The notes under the pieces are model-generated. The model made no database searches, was not told the DNA's origin, and saw nothing but the letters and a program-made list of their open reading frames with translations. Position numbers and translations under genes: made by a program. Positions 21,068 through 29,736 of a stretch of DNA of 48,234 nt are shown piece by piece (position 1 is the first letter of the stretch; each line of letters begins with the position of its first letter). Origin of the DNA: an uncultured Methylobacillus sp. (lineage in GTDB: Bacteria > Pseudomonadota > Gammaproteobacteria > Burkholderiales > Methylophilaceae); the NCBI GenBank assembly GCA_946478865.1, contig CAMLDO010000015.1:1-48234 (forward strand), written 5' to 3'.

Positions 21068-21701
21068 ATGTACACACCCAGTTGGGGCGGTAGACGACCA
21101 TCAGCGTGATCGCCATCCCGGTGAGCATTGCTTCGGACCAGCCCATCAAGATGAAAAATGGCAGGTATTGCGAGCCAAGATAGATGCTGGTGTAAGTGCC
21201 TACTATTCTTAAAATAGTCGCCGATGCAAGCCCGCATGTGACCATGGTCAGGCCGGCCGCGACAAAACCGCTGACGAAGATGTATACGAACAGATGATTC
21301 GGCAAATGACGGTCCGCTGCACGGAAAATGGCATGGCTCATCATGACTGGCAGAGCGGCCATCAGCAGGAAGTTTGCGCCGAAACTACTCCACCCGGAAG
21401 CACCCATGAAGGTTACTGCACCGAGCACCAGCGAAAGAACCGCCAGCGCGAGCCACGGTCCGAACATCAATGTCAGCAGGGTTGCGCCCAGCATGTGAAA
21501 GTTCAGGCCTGGCTTGATCCCGGCCTTGATGCTCCACACCATGATCAGCGTTACGGCCGCACCCATGAAGACGTTCAGGATGTCGGTTTTTTTCAACCAT
21601 CTCCAGGGCGCTCGTCTCAGGATCAGTACCAGCAGCAGCAAAGCGATAAGGTTGGCAATCCAGTGCAGGGAGGAGGGCAGCAAGGTGTCGGGAAAATTCA
21701 T
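21033..21701 (-). CDS. CbiM-like ECF transporter permease, solitary
   Basis: 222 residues, about six membrane segments. The N-terminus MNFPDTLLPSSLHW and NFHMLGATLLTLMFGPWLALAV match the CbiM/NikM substrate-specificity family (energy-coupling factor Ni/Co permeases). In metal-transporting CbiM the N-terminus is Met-His and the His binds metal; here position 2 is Asn. No CbiN, CbiQ or CbiO gene is nearby. Metal transport is therefore uncertain; it may be a divergent subgroup. Confidence 0.7.
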   Translation of the reverse strand: MNFPDTLLPSSLHWIANLIALLLLVLILRRAPWRWLKKTDILNVFMGAAVTLIMVWSIKAGIKPGLNFHMLGATLLTLMFGPWLALAVLSLVLGAVTFMGASGWSSFGANFLLMAALPVMMSHAIFRAADRHLPNHLFVYIFVSGFVAAGLTMVTCGLASATILRIVGTYTSIYLGSQYLPFFILMGWSEAMLTGMAITLMVVYRPNWVCTFSDERYLKSQT

Positions 21702-21769
21702 GGCGTTCAGATAAAACCGCGCTTTCTTGCGCTAAACTTTACCCCTTTTTCAGTCGGTTGGAGAACACA

Positions 21770-22435
21770 TTGCGCTTAGCCCTGTTTGACCTGGATAACA
21801 CCCTGCTGGCCGGAGACAGCGATTTCGAGTGGGCGGAATTCCTGATTTCCCAAGGCGTGCTGGATCGTCAGCTGCATCAGGCGCGCAACGCCAAGTTCTA
21901 TGAGGACTACAAGAACGGCACGCTGGATATCTACGCCTTCCTGGAGTTCCAGCTCAAACCGCTGTCGCAGCACCCGCGCCAACAACTCGATGCGTGGCAT
22001 GCGCAATACATGCAGACAAAAATCCGGGGCATGATGACCGACAAGGCAAAGGCGCTGGTTGAAAAGCATCGCCAGGCCGGCGATTTGATGTTGATCATCA
22101 CCGCCACCAACTCTTTTGTGACTACGCCGATTGCCCATGAGTTCGGAATCGAGCATCTTATCGGTACCGTACCGGAAGAAATCGATGGCGAATTCACCGG
22201 TCGCGTGACCGGTACCCCCAGCTTCAAGGAAGGCAAGGTGACGCGCCTGCACGAATGGCTGCATGCGCGCGGCCAAGGGCTGGCGGATTTCGAGGAAACA
22301 TGGTTCTACAGCGATTCGCTGAATGACCTGCCGCTGCTGAAGGTGGTGGACCATCCAGTCGCCGTGGATCCTGATCCGACATTGCGTGCTTACGCTGAAG
22401 AAGCGAAGTGGCCAATCATCAGTTTGCGTAATTAG
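21770..22435 (+). CDS. HAD superfamily subfamily IB phosphatase
   Basis: 221 residues, cytoplasmic. HAD motifs: DLDNT (nucleophile Asp), TATNS (motif II), KEGKV (motif III Lys) and YSDSLNDLPLL (motif IV). This arrangement resembles the SerB-like IB group, in which some members are called histidinol-phosphatases; the substrate is not readable. The TTG at 21770 is chosen because GGAG lies six bases before it; an upstream TTG at 21758 overlaps that Shine-Dalgarno. Confidence 0.85.
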   Translation: MRLALFDLDNTLLAGDSDFEWAEFLISQGVLDRQLHQARNAKFYEDYKNGTLDIYAFLEFQLKPLSQHPRQQLDAWHAQYMQTKIRGMMTDKAKALVEKHRQAGDLMLIITATNSFVTTPIAHEFGIEHLIGTVPEEIDGEFTGRVTGTPSFKEGKVTRLHEWLHARGQGLADFEETWFYSDSLNDLPLLKVVDHPVAVDPDPTLRAYAEEAKWPIISLRN

Positions 22436-22454
22436 GCTATTCCCGCCCTGAATA

Positions 22455-22480
22455 AAAAAGCCGGCTTATGCCGGCTTTTT
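22455..22480. terminator. Bidirectional Rho-independent terminator
   Basis: AAAAAGCCGGC (22455-22465), loop TTAT, GCCGGCTTTTT (22470-22480), a perfect palindrome with T-tracts on both strands. It serves the HAD gene and the convergent YpjD-like gene. Confidence 0.95.
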
Positions 22481-22493
22481 CATTTTCGAAGAC

Positions 22494-23300
22494 TTATCGG
22501 CCGAGTACGATTTCGAGCACGAATTTGCTGCCGATATACGCCAGCAGCAGGATGCCGAAGCCGCTTAGCGTCCAGCGGATGGCTTTCTTGCCGCGCCAGC
22601 CGTATTTGAAGCGTCCGATCAGCAGCCCGCCGAAAATCACCCACGAAACGATGGTGAAGACGTTCTTGTGATTGAGGCGGAGCGCCTGATGGAACAACTG
22701 CTCCGAGAATACGATGCCGCTGACCAGGGTCAGTGTCAGCAATACGAAGCCGAGCGTGATGATGCGGAACAGCAGTTTTTCCATGGGAACCAGTGGGGGG
22801 AATTCCGGTACCCGGACGAGTGTCGGCTTACGATGCAAACTACGTTCGGCGGCGGCCATCAGCAGCGCATGCAGCGCGGCAAAGGTGAACAGGCTATAGG
22901 CGAGCATCGCGATTACCAGGTGCCACATGAAGGCGGGCTGGTTGGCGTAAGGCACGAGATGCGTTTCGGGGATCAGTCCCTGCAACACCACGAATAGCGC
23001 CGCGGGCGGCAGTACGAAGGCTTGCAGGCTATGCAGTTCGCGCTTGAAGTCGGCGATCCAGTAGATCAGCACGGTCAGCCAGAAAATGGCGGAAAGCGCA
23101 TTGGTGAGGCCGAGGTTGAGGCCGCCGTGGAACAGCGATTTGGAGAGCATGACGCCGTGCAGCAGCAGGCCGATGCCGATGGCGACATGATGCCAGGGTG
23201 CATGGTCGCGCGAAGATTCGGATTTCTCGCTGCGCCAGAAATCGAACGCCACCGCCGCGTAGAAACCGGCGACGACTAAATGAGGGAGTAAGTCCAGCAT
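22494..23300 (-). CDS. ypjD: CcsA/YpjD-family inner-membrane protein
   Basis: 268 residues with about eight membrane segments and the cytochrome c assembly (CcsA) family pattern: LLHGVMLSKSLFHGGLNLG, MWHLVIAMLAYSLFTFAALHALL and LNHKNVFTIVSWVIFGGLLIGR, with conserved His residues that bind haem in true CcsA/CcmC proteins. YpjD-type members commonly sit beside ffh, as here, and their exact role is unsettled. Confidence 0.85.
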   Translation of the reverse strand: MLDLLPHLVVAGFYAAVAFDFWRSEKSESSRDHAPWHHVAIGIGLLLHGVMLSKSLFHGGLNLGLTNALSAIFWLTVLIYWIADFKRELHSLQAFVLPPAALFVVLQGLIPETHLVPYANQPAFMWHLVIAMLAYSLFTFAALHALLMAAAERSLHRKPTLVRVPEFPPLVPMEKLLFRIITLGFVLLTLTLVSGIVFSEQLFHQALRLNHKNVFTIVSWVIFGGLLIGRFKYGWRGKKAIRWTLSGFGILLLAYIGSKFVLEIVLGR

Positions 23301-23388
23301 TCTTCGGTTAAAATTCCAGTTTGCGACACTATATCACGAGCGTCATTCCTCAGAAGCAGCCTTCTGACAACCTCAGCCGGATAGCCCC

Positions 23389-24741
23389 ATGCTAGAAAAC
23401 CTGACCGGACGGCTACAGCAAGTCGTCAAAACCCTGCGCGGCCATGCCCGCCTGACCGAAGAAAACATCCAGGACGCGATGCGTGAAGTACGCATGGCGC
23501 TGCTCGAAGCCGACGTGGCGCTGCCCGTCGTCAAGGACTTCATCGCCCACGTCAAGGAGCGCGCCCAGGGCCGTGAGGTACTGCAAAGCCTCACGCCGGG
23601 CCAGGCCGTCATCCAGGTGGTGCACGATGAGCTGACCAGGCTCATGGGCGAGCAGGCCGTCCCGCTCAACCTTGCCGCCGTTCCTCCTGCGATCATTCTC
23701 ATGGCCGGTTTGCAGGGCTCGGGCAAGACCACCACCTCAGCTAAGCTCGCACGCCTGCTCAAGGAGCAGAAAAAGAAAGTGCTGCTGGTCAGCGCCGACA
23801 TCTATCGTCCGGCCGCGATCGAGCAGTTGCGTACGCTGGCGAGCCAGCTCGGTATCGATTTCTTTGATTCCAACGTCAACCAGAAGCCGGAAGACATCGC
23901 CCGCAATGCGCTCGACCATGCACGCCGTCATTTCCATGACGTGCTGATCTTCGATACTGCGGGTCGTCTCGCCATCGACGAAGCGATGATGACGGAGATC
24001 AAGAACCTCCACGCCGCGCTAAACCCGGTTGAAACGCTGTTCGTGGTCGATGCGATGCAGGGCCAGGATGCGGTCAATACGGCGCGCGCCTTCAACGAAA
24101 CGCTGCCACTCACCGGTGTCGTGCTCACCAAGCTGGATGGCGATGCACGTGGTGGTGCTGCGCTCTCCGTGCGCCACGTGACCGGTCGGCCGATCAAGTT
24201 CATCGGTGTCAGCGAAAAGGTTGACGGCCTCGAACCCTTCCATCCCGAGCGCATGGCTTCCCGCGTACTCGGCATGGGCGACGTGCTCAGCCTCATCGAA
24301 CAGGCGCAGAAGAACGTCGATCTCGACGAAGCCAAAAAGCTGGCCGAGAAGGTCAAATCCGGCAAGAACTTCGACCTCGAAGACTTCAAGAACCAGATGC
24401 TGCAGATGCGCAAGATGGGCGGCATGAGCGCGCTCATGGACAAGATGCCCGCACAACTCGCTAACATGGCCAACAACGTCAATCCGGAAGTCGGCGAGAA
24501 AGCCTTGCGCCGCATCGAAGGCATCATCAACTCCATGACTCCGCAGGAGCGCCGCAAGCCGGACCTGCTCAAGGCTTCTCGCAAGCGCCGCATCGCTGCT
24601 GGCGCCGGCGTTCAGGTGCAGGACGTGAATCGCCTGCTCAATCAGTTCGAGGAGATGCAAAAGATGATGAAGATGTTCTCCAAGGGCGGCATGGGCAAGA
24701 TGATGCGCGCCATGCAAGGCCGTTTTCCCGGTTTGCGCTAG
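23389..24741 (+). CDS. ffh: Signal recognition particle protein Ffh
   Basis: SRP54 GTPase that with 4.5S RNA targets membrane proteins to FtsY. 450 residues: N domain (1-90), G domain with GLQGSGKTTTSAKLA (G1), DTAGRLAIDE (G3), TKLDGDARGG (G4), then the Met-rich M domain (about 325-450, e.g. MQKMMKMFSKGGMGKMMRAM). Full family length. Confidence 0.98.
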   Translation: MLENLTGRLQQVVKTLRGHARLTEENIQDAMREVRMALLEADVALPVVKDFIAHVKERAQGREVLQSLTPGQAVIQVVHDELTRLMGEQAVPLNLAAVPPAIILMAGLQGSGKTTTSAKLARLLKEQKKKVLLVSADIYRPAAIEQLRTLASQLGIDFFDSNVNQKPEDIARNALDHARRHFHDVLIFDTAGRLAIDEAMMTEIKNLHAALNPVETLFVVDAMQGQDAVNTARAFNETLPLTGVVLTKLDGDARGGAALSVRHVTGRPIKFIGVSEKVDGLEPFHPERMASRVLGMGDVLSLIEQAQKNVDLDEAKKLAEKVKSGKNFDLEDFKNQMLQMRKMGGMSALMDKMPAQLANMANNVNPEVGEKALRRIEGIINSMTPQERRKPDLLKASRKRRIAAGAGVQVQDVNRLLNQFEEMQKMMKMFSKGGMGKMMRAMQGRFPGLR

Positions 24742-24747
24742 TTCCCG

Positions 24748-24776
24748 TTGACCGGGGTGCCGCTTTCCGCGATAAT
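24748..24776 (+). promoter_or_regulatory. tRNA-Lys promoter
   Basis: TTGACC (24748-24753), 17-nt spacer, GATAAT (24771-24776), ending 14 nt before the mature tRNA: a strong sigma70-type promoter. Confidence 0.8.
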
Positions 24777-24790
24777 GGCGCCCCTTCCAC

Positions 24791-24865
24791 GGGTCGGTAG
24801 CTCAGTGGTAGAGCAGCGGACTTTTAATCCGTTGGTCGTGGGTTCGACCCCCACCCGACCCACCA
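24791..24865 (+). tRNA. tRNA-Lys(TTT)
   Basis: 75 nt with encoded CCA. Acceptor stem GGGTCGG/CCGACCC, D arm GCTC/GAGC, anticodon stem GCGGA/TCCGT around loop CTTTTAA (anticodon TTT), T arm GTGGG/CCCAC with TTCGACC loop. Confidence 0.98.
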
Positions 24866-24873
24866 ATAAGAAC

Positions 24874-24907
24874 AAAGGGTTAGATGCAATCTAACCCTTT
24901 TGTTTTT
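24874..24907. terminator. Terminator after tRNA-Lys, likely bidirectional
   Basis: 12-bp stem AAAGGGTTAGAT (24874-24885) with ATCTAACCCTTT (24889-24900), then TTGTTTTT on the plus strand. The minus-strand side has a looser T-rich tail and may also end the RlpA-like gene. Confidence 0.88.
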
Positions 24908-24923
24908 CCTGCTTTAGGATTAG

Positions 24924-25442
24924 CTAGTTTTCTTTGGTATCTGCACCATCCACCAGTTTGACGCTGCCATCGGGCAACGGGATTTCAACGGGAGTCACTT
25001 CCACTTTTGCCACCCCTTCTTTCTTGGTCAGGCCGATTTCCTCGGCCTTGGCAGGCGGAAGGTCTACGATGCGTCCTTTCACATGAGGGCCCCTGTCCTG
25101 GATGGTCACCTCGGTACTCTGACCGGTTTTCAGATTGGTAACCTTTGCCTTGGTGCCTAGCGGAAGGGTTTTACTGGCAGCATTATCATCGTTAGGATCC
25201 ATCTTGTTGCCGTCCGCCATCGTTTTGTTGATGAATTTTTCCGAATAGATCGATGCCTTACCCGTTTGGGTTCGACCAGAACGGTCGATTTTGTGTTTGG
25301 TTGGGGCGGATGACGCTGTAGCGGCTTCGTCCTTGATTGACTTCTCAGCCGCCATCAAAGAGGTGGAGCACAAGGCGAGGCCGGTAACGGCAACGAAGGA
25401 TAGTATTTGTGTCAGACGATAGGGTCGTAGGCCATTCAACAT
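24924..25442 (-). CDS. RlpA-like double-psi beta-barrel secreted protein
   Basis: 172 residues with a signal peptide (residues about 8-33, ending SLMAAE). The DPBB domain spans about residues 62-150: TGKASIYSEKFINKTMADGN, TLPLGTKAKVTNLKTGQ, IQDRGPHVKGRIVDLPPAKA. There is no C-terminal SPOR domain. Compared with RlpA lytic transglycosylases, the usual Glu (GE-x-FD) reads GNKMD and the His (AHRTLPL) reads ASKTLPL, while the Asp in DRGP is kept. It is probably periplasmic and possibly non-catalytic. AGGAG supports the start. Confidence 0.8.
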   Translation of the reverse strand: MLNGLRPYRLTQILSFVAVTGLALCSTSLMAAEKSIKDEAATASSAPTKHKIDRSGRTQTGKASIYSEKFINKTMADGNKMDPNDDNAASKTLPLGTKAKVTNLKTGQSTEVTIQDRGPHVKGRIVDLPPAKAEEIGLTKKEGVAKVEVTPVEIPLPDGSVKLVDGADTKEN

Positions 25443-25617
25443 CAAGAAAATCTCCTGCGAAAGTGGAGCAACGCCTTACTGTTGCGCTTGAAGTCTATAC
25501 CAGGGTTTATGGAAAAGTCTGTCGGTATATGGCCTACATGAGGTCAAGTTCGGTCTTAAATATTCCTTCCGTTTTTCTGTCTATGTACTATGGAGTGCAA
25601 GGACAAAGGAGCGTTGC

Positions 25618-26097
25618 ATGAGAAATCTGGTGGTCGTATTGCTGCTCGGAATTCCGTTGGTGGCATCAGCCGAAATCTACAAATGCAAGGACAGCAACCA
25701 AAAGCTGGTGTATCAGGACACGCCGTGCATGACTAAACCGGTAGGCAAGCTTGCGCCGCTTCCGCCGGTTTCGCAGGCGGACGAATTGCGGGCGAAGGAG
25801 CGTCTGGATCGGCTGCTGGAAGAAAATCGTTATTACGATAGAAAACGTCGCGAAGAGGCGCAGTTGAAAGCGGAGGAATTGCGCAGACAGGAGGCGCGGG
25901 AGGATCGCGAGCGGGAACTGGCTGCGGCGGAGGCTCAGCGGGAAGGCTCCTCGGTTTATATCCCGGTGTATGGGCCCGGATATCCCTATGGACGTCCCCG
26001 GCATCGCGACCACATTCCGCCCGTCATTACCCCGATTCAACCGCGACCCAATCGGCCATGCATCATCGGTTACGTAGGCGATCGCAGCTGCCGCTGA
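25618..26097 (+). CDS. Secreted DUF4124-domain protein
   Basis: 159 residues: signal peptide MRNLVVVLLLGIPLVASA, then the DUF4124 pattern EIYKCKDSNQKLVYQDTPC (residues 19-37), a charged coiled-coil-like segment (about 58-110, rich in Arg, Glu and Ala), and a Pro/Tyr/Arg-rich end with two Cys. AAGGAG precedes the ATG. Function unknown. Confidence 0.8.
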   Translation: MRNLVVVLLLGIPLVASAEIYKCKDSNQKLVYQDTPCMTKPVGKLAPLPPVSQADELRAKERLDRLLEENRYYDRKRREEAQLKAEELRRQEAREDRERELAAAEAQREGSSVYIPVYGPGYPYGRPRHRDHIPPVITPIQPRPNRPCIIGYVGDRSCR

Positions 26098-26169
26098 TCT
26101 CGCCAAGAAACTAATCGATGCCGCGTGTAATCATAGCGTTATCGACGTAAACGAGCGGGAAGAACAACA

Positions 26170-26391
26170 ATGCGCCAAGACACCATACGCACGATCTGCT
26201 TCACCGTTTGCATCCTTTGTATTGTCGTCGGCATGCTGCTCGGCATCGGCGTGATCTGGGACTGGATCGACGACTCTGCGCTGATCCGCAAGTCTTTTAT
26301 GACGCTCGGCCTGCTGTTCCTTGCTTCACTGCTGACCTTGTCTGTCGCGCGAAAGCTAGGCGTGAAAAGCGATACGCCGCCTAAACTCTAA
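26170..26391 (+). CDS. Small two-helix membrane protein, unknown
   Basis: 73 residues with two hydrophobic segments (about 7-30 and 43-62) and short charged ends. I do not recognise the family. An open frame with normal codon use, upstream AACAACA only (weak ribosome site), and a terminator just downstream support it modestly. Confidence 0.6.
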   Translation: MRQDTIRTICFTVCILCIVVGMLLGIGVIWDWIDDSALIRKSFMTLGLLFLASLLTLSVARKLGVKSDTPPKL

Positions 26392-26405
26392 TCATCGCTG
26401 TAATG

Positions 26406-26433
26406 AAAAACGGCTGCCGAGGCAGCCGCTTTC
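26406..26433 (-). terminator. Terminator of the ctaA-ctaB operon
   Basis: Stem CGGCTG/CAGCCG inside 26411-26428, with TTTTT on the minus strand (26410-26406) downstream of ctaB. The plus side has only a CTTTCGTTT tail, so it may work weakly for the small membrane gene too. Confidence 0.8.
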
Positions 26434-26446
26434 GTTTGCTTCGGCC

Positions 26447-27364
26447 TTAGCCTGCCAGCATCGGTGCGGGCAGCAGGTAGTGGTCCAGCAGCAGTGCGGC
26501 GAAGAGCAGGGTCAGGTAAAGAATCGAGTAGCGGAAGGTACGCTTGGCGAGGTCGTCGCTGTATCTGCGATGCAGTCCGATGGCGTAGGCCATGAAAACT
26601 GCGTTAAGCACGGTGGAAATTGCGAGATAGATCCAGCCGCTCATGCCGCTGCCGAAAGGCATCAGCGTCACGGCGACGAGGATGATGGTGTAGAGCAGGA
26701 TGTGCAGGCGGGTGAACTCCTCGCCGTGCGTCACCGGCAGCATGGGCAGGCCGGACTTTGCGTATTCCTCACGGCGGTAAAGCGCCAGCGCCCAGAAATG
26801 CGGCGGAGTCCAGGCGAAGATGATGAGAAACAGGATCAGCGCTTCGGGCGAAACGACATTGTTGACTGCTGCCCAGCCGAGGACTGGCGGCATGGCGCCG
26901 GAAGCCCCGCCGATCACGATATTGAGCGGCGTCGCGGGCTTGAGGAAGATCGTATAGATCACCGCGTAGCCGAGGAAGGTCGCGAAGGTGAGCCACATCG
27001 TCAGCGGATTGACGTTCACGTAGAGAATCGCGAGACCGAGCGCGCCGACCAGCGTGGCGAAGACTGCGGTCTGGATCGAGGTGACTTGCCCGGTGGGTAG
27101 CGGACGGGCACGTGTGCGTGCCATGACCGCATCGATTTTCTGCTCGATGAGACAGTTGAACGCGGCGGCCGCGCCCGAAGCGAGCGCGATGCCGATGGTG
27201 GCGTTGAGCAGGAGGTCGAGCGGGATCATCCCGGGCGAGGCGAGGAACATGCCTATCATCGCCGTAAAGACGATGAGGGCAGTTACCCGAGGTTTGCACA
27301 TCAGGAAAAAGCTCTGGAAGCTGATGCTGATGCGTTGGAGTCTGACTGCGAGTACTGCACTCAT
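26447..27364 (-). CDS. ctaB: Protohaem IX farnesyltransferase (haem O synthase)
   Basis: Converts haem B to haem O for aa3-type oxidase. 305 residues, about nine membrane segments, UbiA-family motif [21 protein letters not shown] (residues 67-88; DxxxD-type). GGAGGT precedes the ATG. It lies 3 nt behind ctaA, so the two are co-transcribed. Confidence 0.97.
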   Translation of the reverse strand: MSAVLAVRLQRISISFQSFFLMCKPRVTALIVFTAMIGMFLASPGMIPLDLLLNATIGIALASGAAAAFNCLIEQKIDAVMARTRARPLPTGQVTSIQTAVFATLVGALGLAILYVNVNPLTMWLTFATFLGYAVIYTIFLKPATPLNIVIGGASGAMPPVLGWAAVNNVVSPEALILFLIIFAWTPPHFWALALYRREEYAKSGLPMLPVTHGEEFTRLHILLYTIILVAVTLMPFGSGMSGWIYLAISTVLNAVFMAYAIGLHRRYSDDLAKRTFRYSILYLTLLFAALLLDHYLLPAPMLAG

Positions 27365-27367
27365 ACC

Positions 27368-28363
27368 TTACCTCCCTGACTTCATGGTCGTTTTTGAGTT
27401 TAACACCACTAATGAGATTAACAACAAGGCTGCGACTGCGTTATGCGCGACAGCTACCGGCAGAGGCAGGCTGAACACCACGTTGCTGATGCCCAGCCCA
27501 ACTTGCAGGATCAGCAGGCCAGCCATCATGGTGCCGAGCGTTCCCAGCCCCGGTGTACGCATTGTTCGTATCGCCAGCCATCCGAGATAGAGGAAGGTGA
27601 CGAGCGCGCCGAGCCGGTGCGTCCAGTGTATGGCGGTGAGGGCCGCGAGCGAGAGCTGCTGGCCGTCGGCGGTCTGGCCGAGTTCGCGGATCATGTGGAA
27701 TGCATTGGCGAAATCCATAGGCGGCAAGAGCGTTCCCTGACAAGCAGGGAAATCCGTACAGGCGAGCGCGGCGTAATTGGAACTGGTCCAGCCGCCGAGG
27801 AAGATTTGTATTGCGATAACCAGTAGCCCGAGCCGAGCCCATGGCCGGAGTTGATTGAAGTTGATGCCGTAGATGGAAGGCGTGCTGCCAAAGCGGCGGT
27901 GGGCTAGCCAGGAGAGCAGCGCCAGCGTCGTCATCCCGCCGAGCAAGTGGGCACTCACAATCGCCGGTTTAAGCAGTAGCGTCACAGTCCACATGCCCAA
28001 TGCAGCCTGGAAAGCCACAACGCCGAGCAGCAGCGTAGGCAGCACGACCGGCGCGTGGAATTTGCGGCGCTTGCGCCATGCGGTCACGCACAGCGCAAGA
28101 ATCAGCAGGCCCAGCGTACCGGCGAAATAGCGGTGCACCATTTCCTTCCATGCCTTGTGCGATTCCAGCGGCGAGTGAGGAAAGGCTTTTTCCACATGGG
28201 CCAGTGCCGTTTCAGATTGCGGTACGGTGAGATGGCCGTAGCAGCCGGGCCAGTCCGGGCAGCCCAGACCGGCATCCGACAGGCGCACATAGGCGCCGAG
28301 CACGACCACGCAGAAGGTCAGGAGTACCGCAGCCAGCACGAGGCGATCAAAGGTTTTCATCAT
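27368..28363 (-). CDS. ctaA: Haem A synthase (Cox15/CtaA)
   Basis: Oxidises haem O to haem A. 331 residues, eight membrane segments. The N-terminal GAYVRLSDAGLGCPDWPGCYG is diagnostic; paired His residues occur in HRYFAGTLG and HWTHRLGALV, and a Cys pair in CTDFPACQG. The ATG overlaps the preceding stop (ATGATGA); GTG nine bases upstream is a weaker alternative. Confidence 0.96.
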   Translation of the reverse strand: MMKTFDRLVLAAVLLTFCVVVLGAYVRLSDAGLGCPDWPGCYGHLTVPQSETALAHVEKAFPHSPLESHKAWKEMVHRYFAGTLGLLILALCVTAWRKRRKFHAPVVLPTLLLGVVAFQAALGMWTVTLLLKPAIVSAHLLGGMTTLALLSWLAHRRFGSTPSIYGINFNQLRPWARLGLLVIAIQIFLGGWTSSNYAALACTDFPACQGTLLPPMDFANAFHMIRELGQTADGQQLSLAALTAIHWTHRLGALVTFLYLGWLAIRTMRTPGLGTLGTMMAGLLILQVGLGISNVVFSLPLPVAVAHNAVAALLLISLVVLNSKTTMKSGR

Positions 28364-28962
28364 CCAACCCACGAATATTTCAGAAGTCTGGTCATGTCTT
28401 TTTGTAATCCCTTGGGGTCGAATCCGGCGGGATAGCTCATGATGAGGTTGCCCAGCGGGTCGACAACATAGGCGCGGCCAGAGGTGGTCGCAGGCTGGGC
28501 GGGCAGGTCGAACTGTTTAGCGAGAGCCGCTGCTTCGCTGCCTGTGAGAATCACAAGGTCTGGATACTGGCGCTGCAAATCTGCCAGTTCGGCAGTGTCG
28601 GCTTGCGGCACTATCAATATGCGTTGCACGCGCTCGATTTCCTTGTTGAGCGTGACATGCACTTGCCGCAGCAGATGGATGCGTTCGCGACAGTCTGCGG
28701 CGCATTGCGCTTCGGCGATGGTCACCAGGTGCCATTTCTTTTTCCACGCAGCGGCATCGAACGATGCGCCTTGCAAATCATGCGTAGCAGGTAGTCGAAG
28801 CGGTTTGGGCGGGGTCAGTAACTCGCCGTGGCTTGCTCCGCCCGGGCGGTAATCGAAGCGGTACATGCTCAGTACCACTACGATGGGAAGTGCAAACAGT
28901 ACAAGCAGGAACAGCAGCATGCGCCGGCCTTTGCGTTGCTGTAATGACGTGGTTTCCTGCAT
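28360..28962 (-). CDS. Sco-like membrane protein of the cox cluster
   Basis: 200 residues, one membrane segment (about 15-33) then a periplasmic thioredoxin-like region. It keeps a CxxxC motif (Cys87 and Cys91, AQCAADCRERI), the spacing of copper-binding Sco proteins, and a C-terminal YVVDPLGNLIMSYPAGFDP resembling the Sco beta-hairpin, but the Sco His (DHSAG) is not evident. It abuts SURF1 and overlaps ctaA by 4 nt. A role in thiol or copper handling during oxidase assembly is inference. Confidence 0.75.
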   Translation of the reverse strand: MQETTSLQQRKGRRMLLFLLVLFALPIVVVLSMYRFDYRPGGASHGELLTPPKPLRLPATHDLQGASFDAAAWKKKWHLVTIAEAQCAADCRERIHLLRQVHVTLNKEIERVQRILIVPQADTAELADLQRQYPDLVILTGSEAAALAKQFDLPAQPATTSGRAYVVDPLGNLIMSYPAGFDPKGLQKDMTRLLKYSWVG

Positions 28963-29673
28963 TTATTGCCCGACTTTCCTGAAACTCATGAACAGATAGA
29001 TCGCGAGAGCTGCCAGCGCAAATCCAAACCACTGGTAAGCATAGCCGAAATGCATTTCGATGCGCTCCGCCGGGCGCGGCCAATTACGCACGAATCCGCC
29101 AGCCGGGCTTTTCGGGTCGAGACGGACGATCAAGGGGTAAAGCTCGAACGGCACGGATTGCCTGTAGCGTTTCATGTCCATGTTTTGCCAGACGGGCTGC
29201 CAGTTGCCGGGAGCCACCTCCAGCGCGTAGATCTTGTCCGAAGGTAACCAGAGATTGCCGGTGACCTCGAGATTGCCGGGTGGTGTATCGACTTGCGGTA
29301 TTTCGCTATGCTCGGCCGGCGAAGGAATCCAGCCCCGATTCACCAGGATGTAGCGGTTGTTGCCTTCGATCCTGAACGGCGTCAGGACATGGTAGCCGGC
29401 CTGGCCTTTCTCGACCTGGTTGTCGAGCAGGATCTGATAGCGGGTTTCATAGCTTCCGCGGACAAGGACATTGCGATACCGCCATGCCTCGGAATTCTCG
29501 ATCACGGCAGGCAGCGGCACAGGCGCTTTGGCCAGATGACGATCCTGTTGCGCCTGAAGTGCCTGTTTTGCTTCGGCCTTGTGCAATTGCCACAGCCCCA
29601 GGCGGATGAATAGCGCAATGCAGACGAGAGTGGCAATGGCTGGCAGAAGGCGCGGTCGGAAACGGTAATTCAA
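28963..29673 (-). CDS. SURF1-family cytochrome oxidase assembly protein
   Basis: 236 residues with two membrane segments (about 8-26 and 212-230) flanking a periplasmic domain. Signatures: GLWQLHKAEAKQ near the N-terminus, VLVNRGWIP-like YILVNRGWIPSP, and HFGYAYQWFGFALAALAIY at the end. It assists haem A delivery to subunit I. The start is a TTG; no ATG is available near the first helix. The stop touches the next ATG (TAAATG). Confidence 0.93.
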   Translation of the reverse strand: MNYRFRPRLLPAIATLVCIALFIRLGLWQLHKAEAKQALQAQQDRHLAKAPVPLPAVIENSEAWRYRNVLVRGSYETRYQILLDNQVEKGQAGYHVLTPFRIEGNNRYILVNRGWIPSPAEHSEIPQVDTPPGNLEVTGNLWLPSDKIYALEVAPGNWQPVWQNMDMKRYRQSVPFELYPLIVRLDPKSPAGGFVRNWPRPAERIEMHFGYAYQWFGFALAALAIYLFMSFRKVGQ

Positions 29674-29678
29674 GGCAA

Positions 29679-29707
29679 TTGCTTTATGCCGGGGTGCGTT
29701 CCATAAT
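29679..29707 (+). promoter_or_regulatory. Probable promoter of the DUF2909 gene
   Basis: TTGCTT (29679-29684), 17-nt spacer, CATAAT (29702-29707), 30 nt before the ATG, in the short gap between divergent SURF1 and DUF2909. Confidence 0.5.
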
Positions 29708-29736
29708 CGAACGCACTATCAAAAGCGGAGGCTGTC

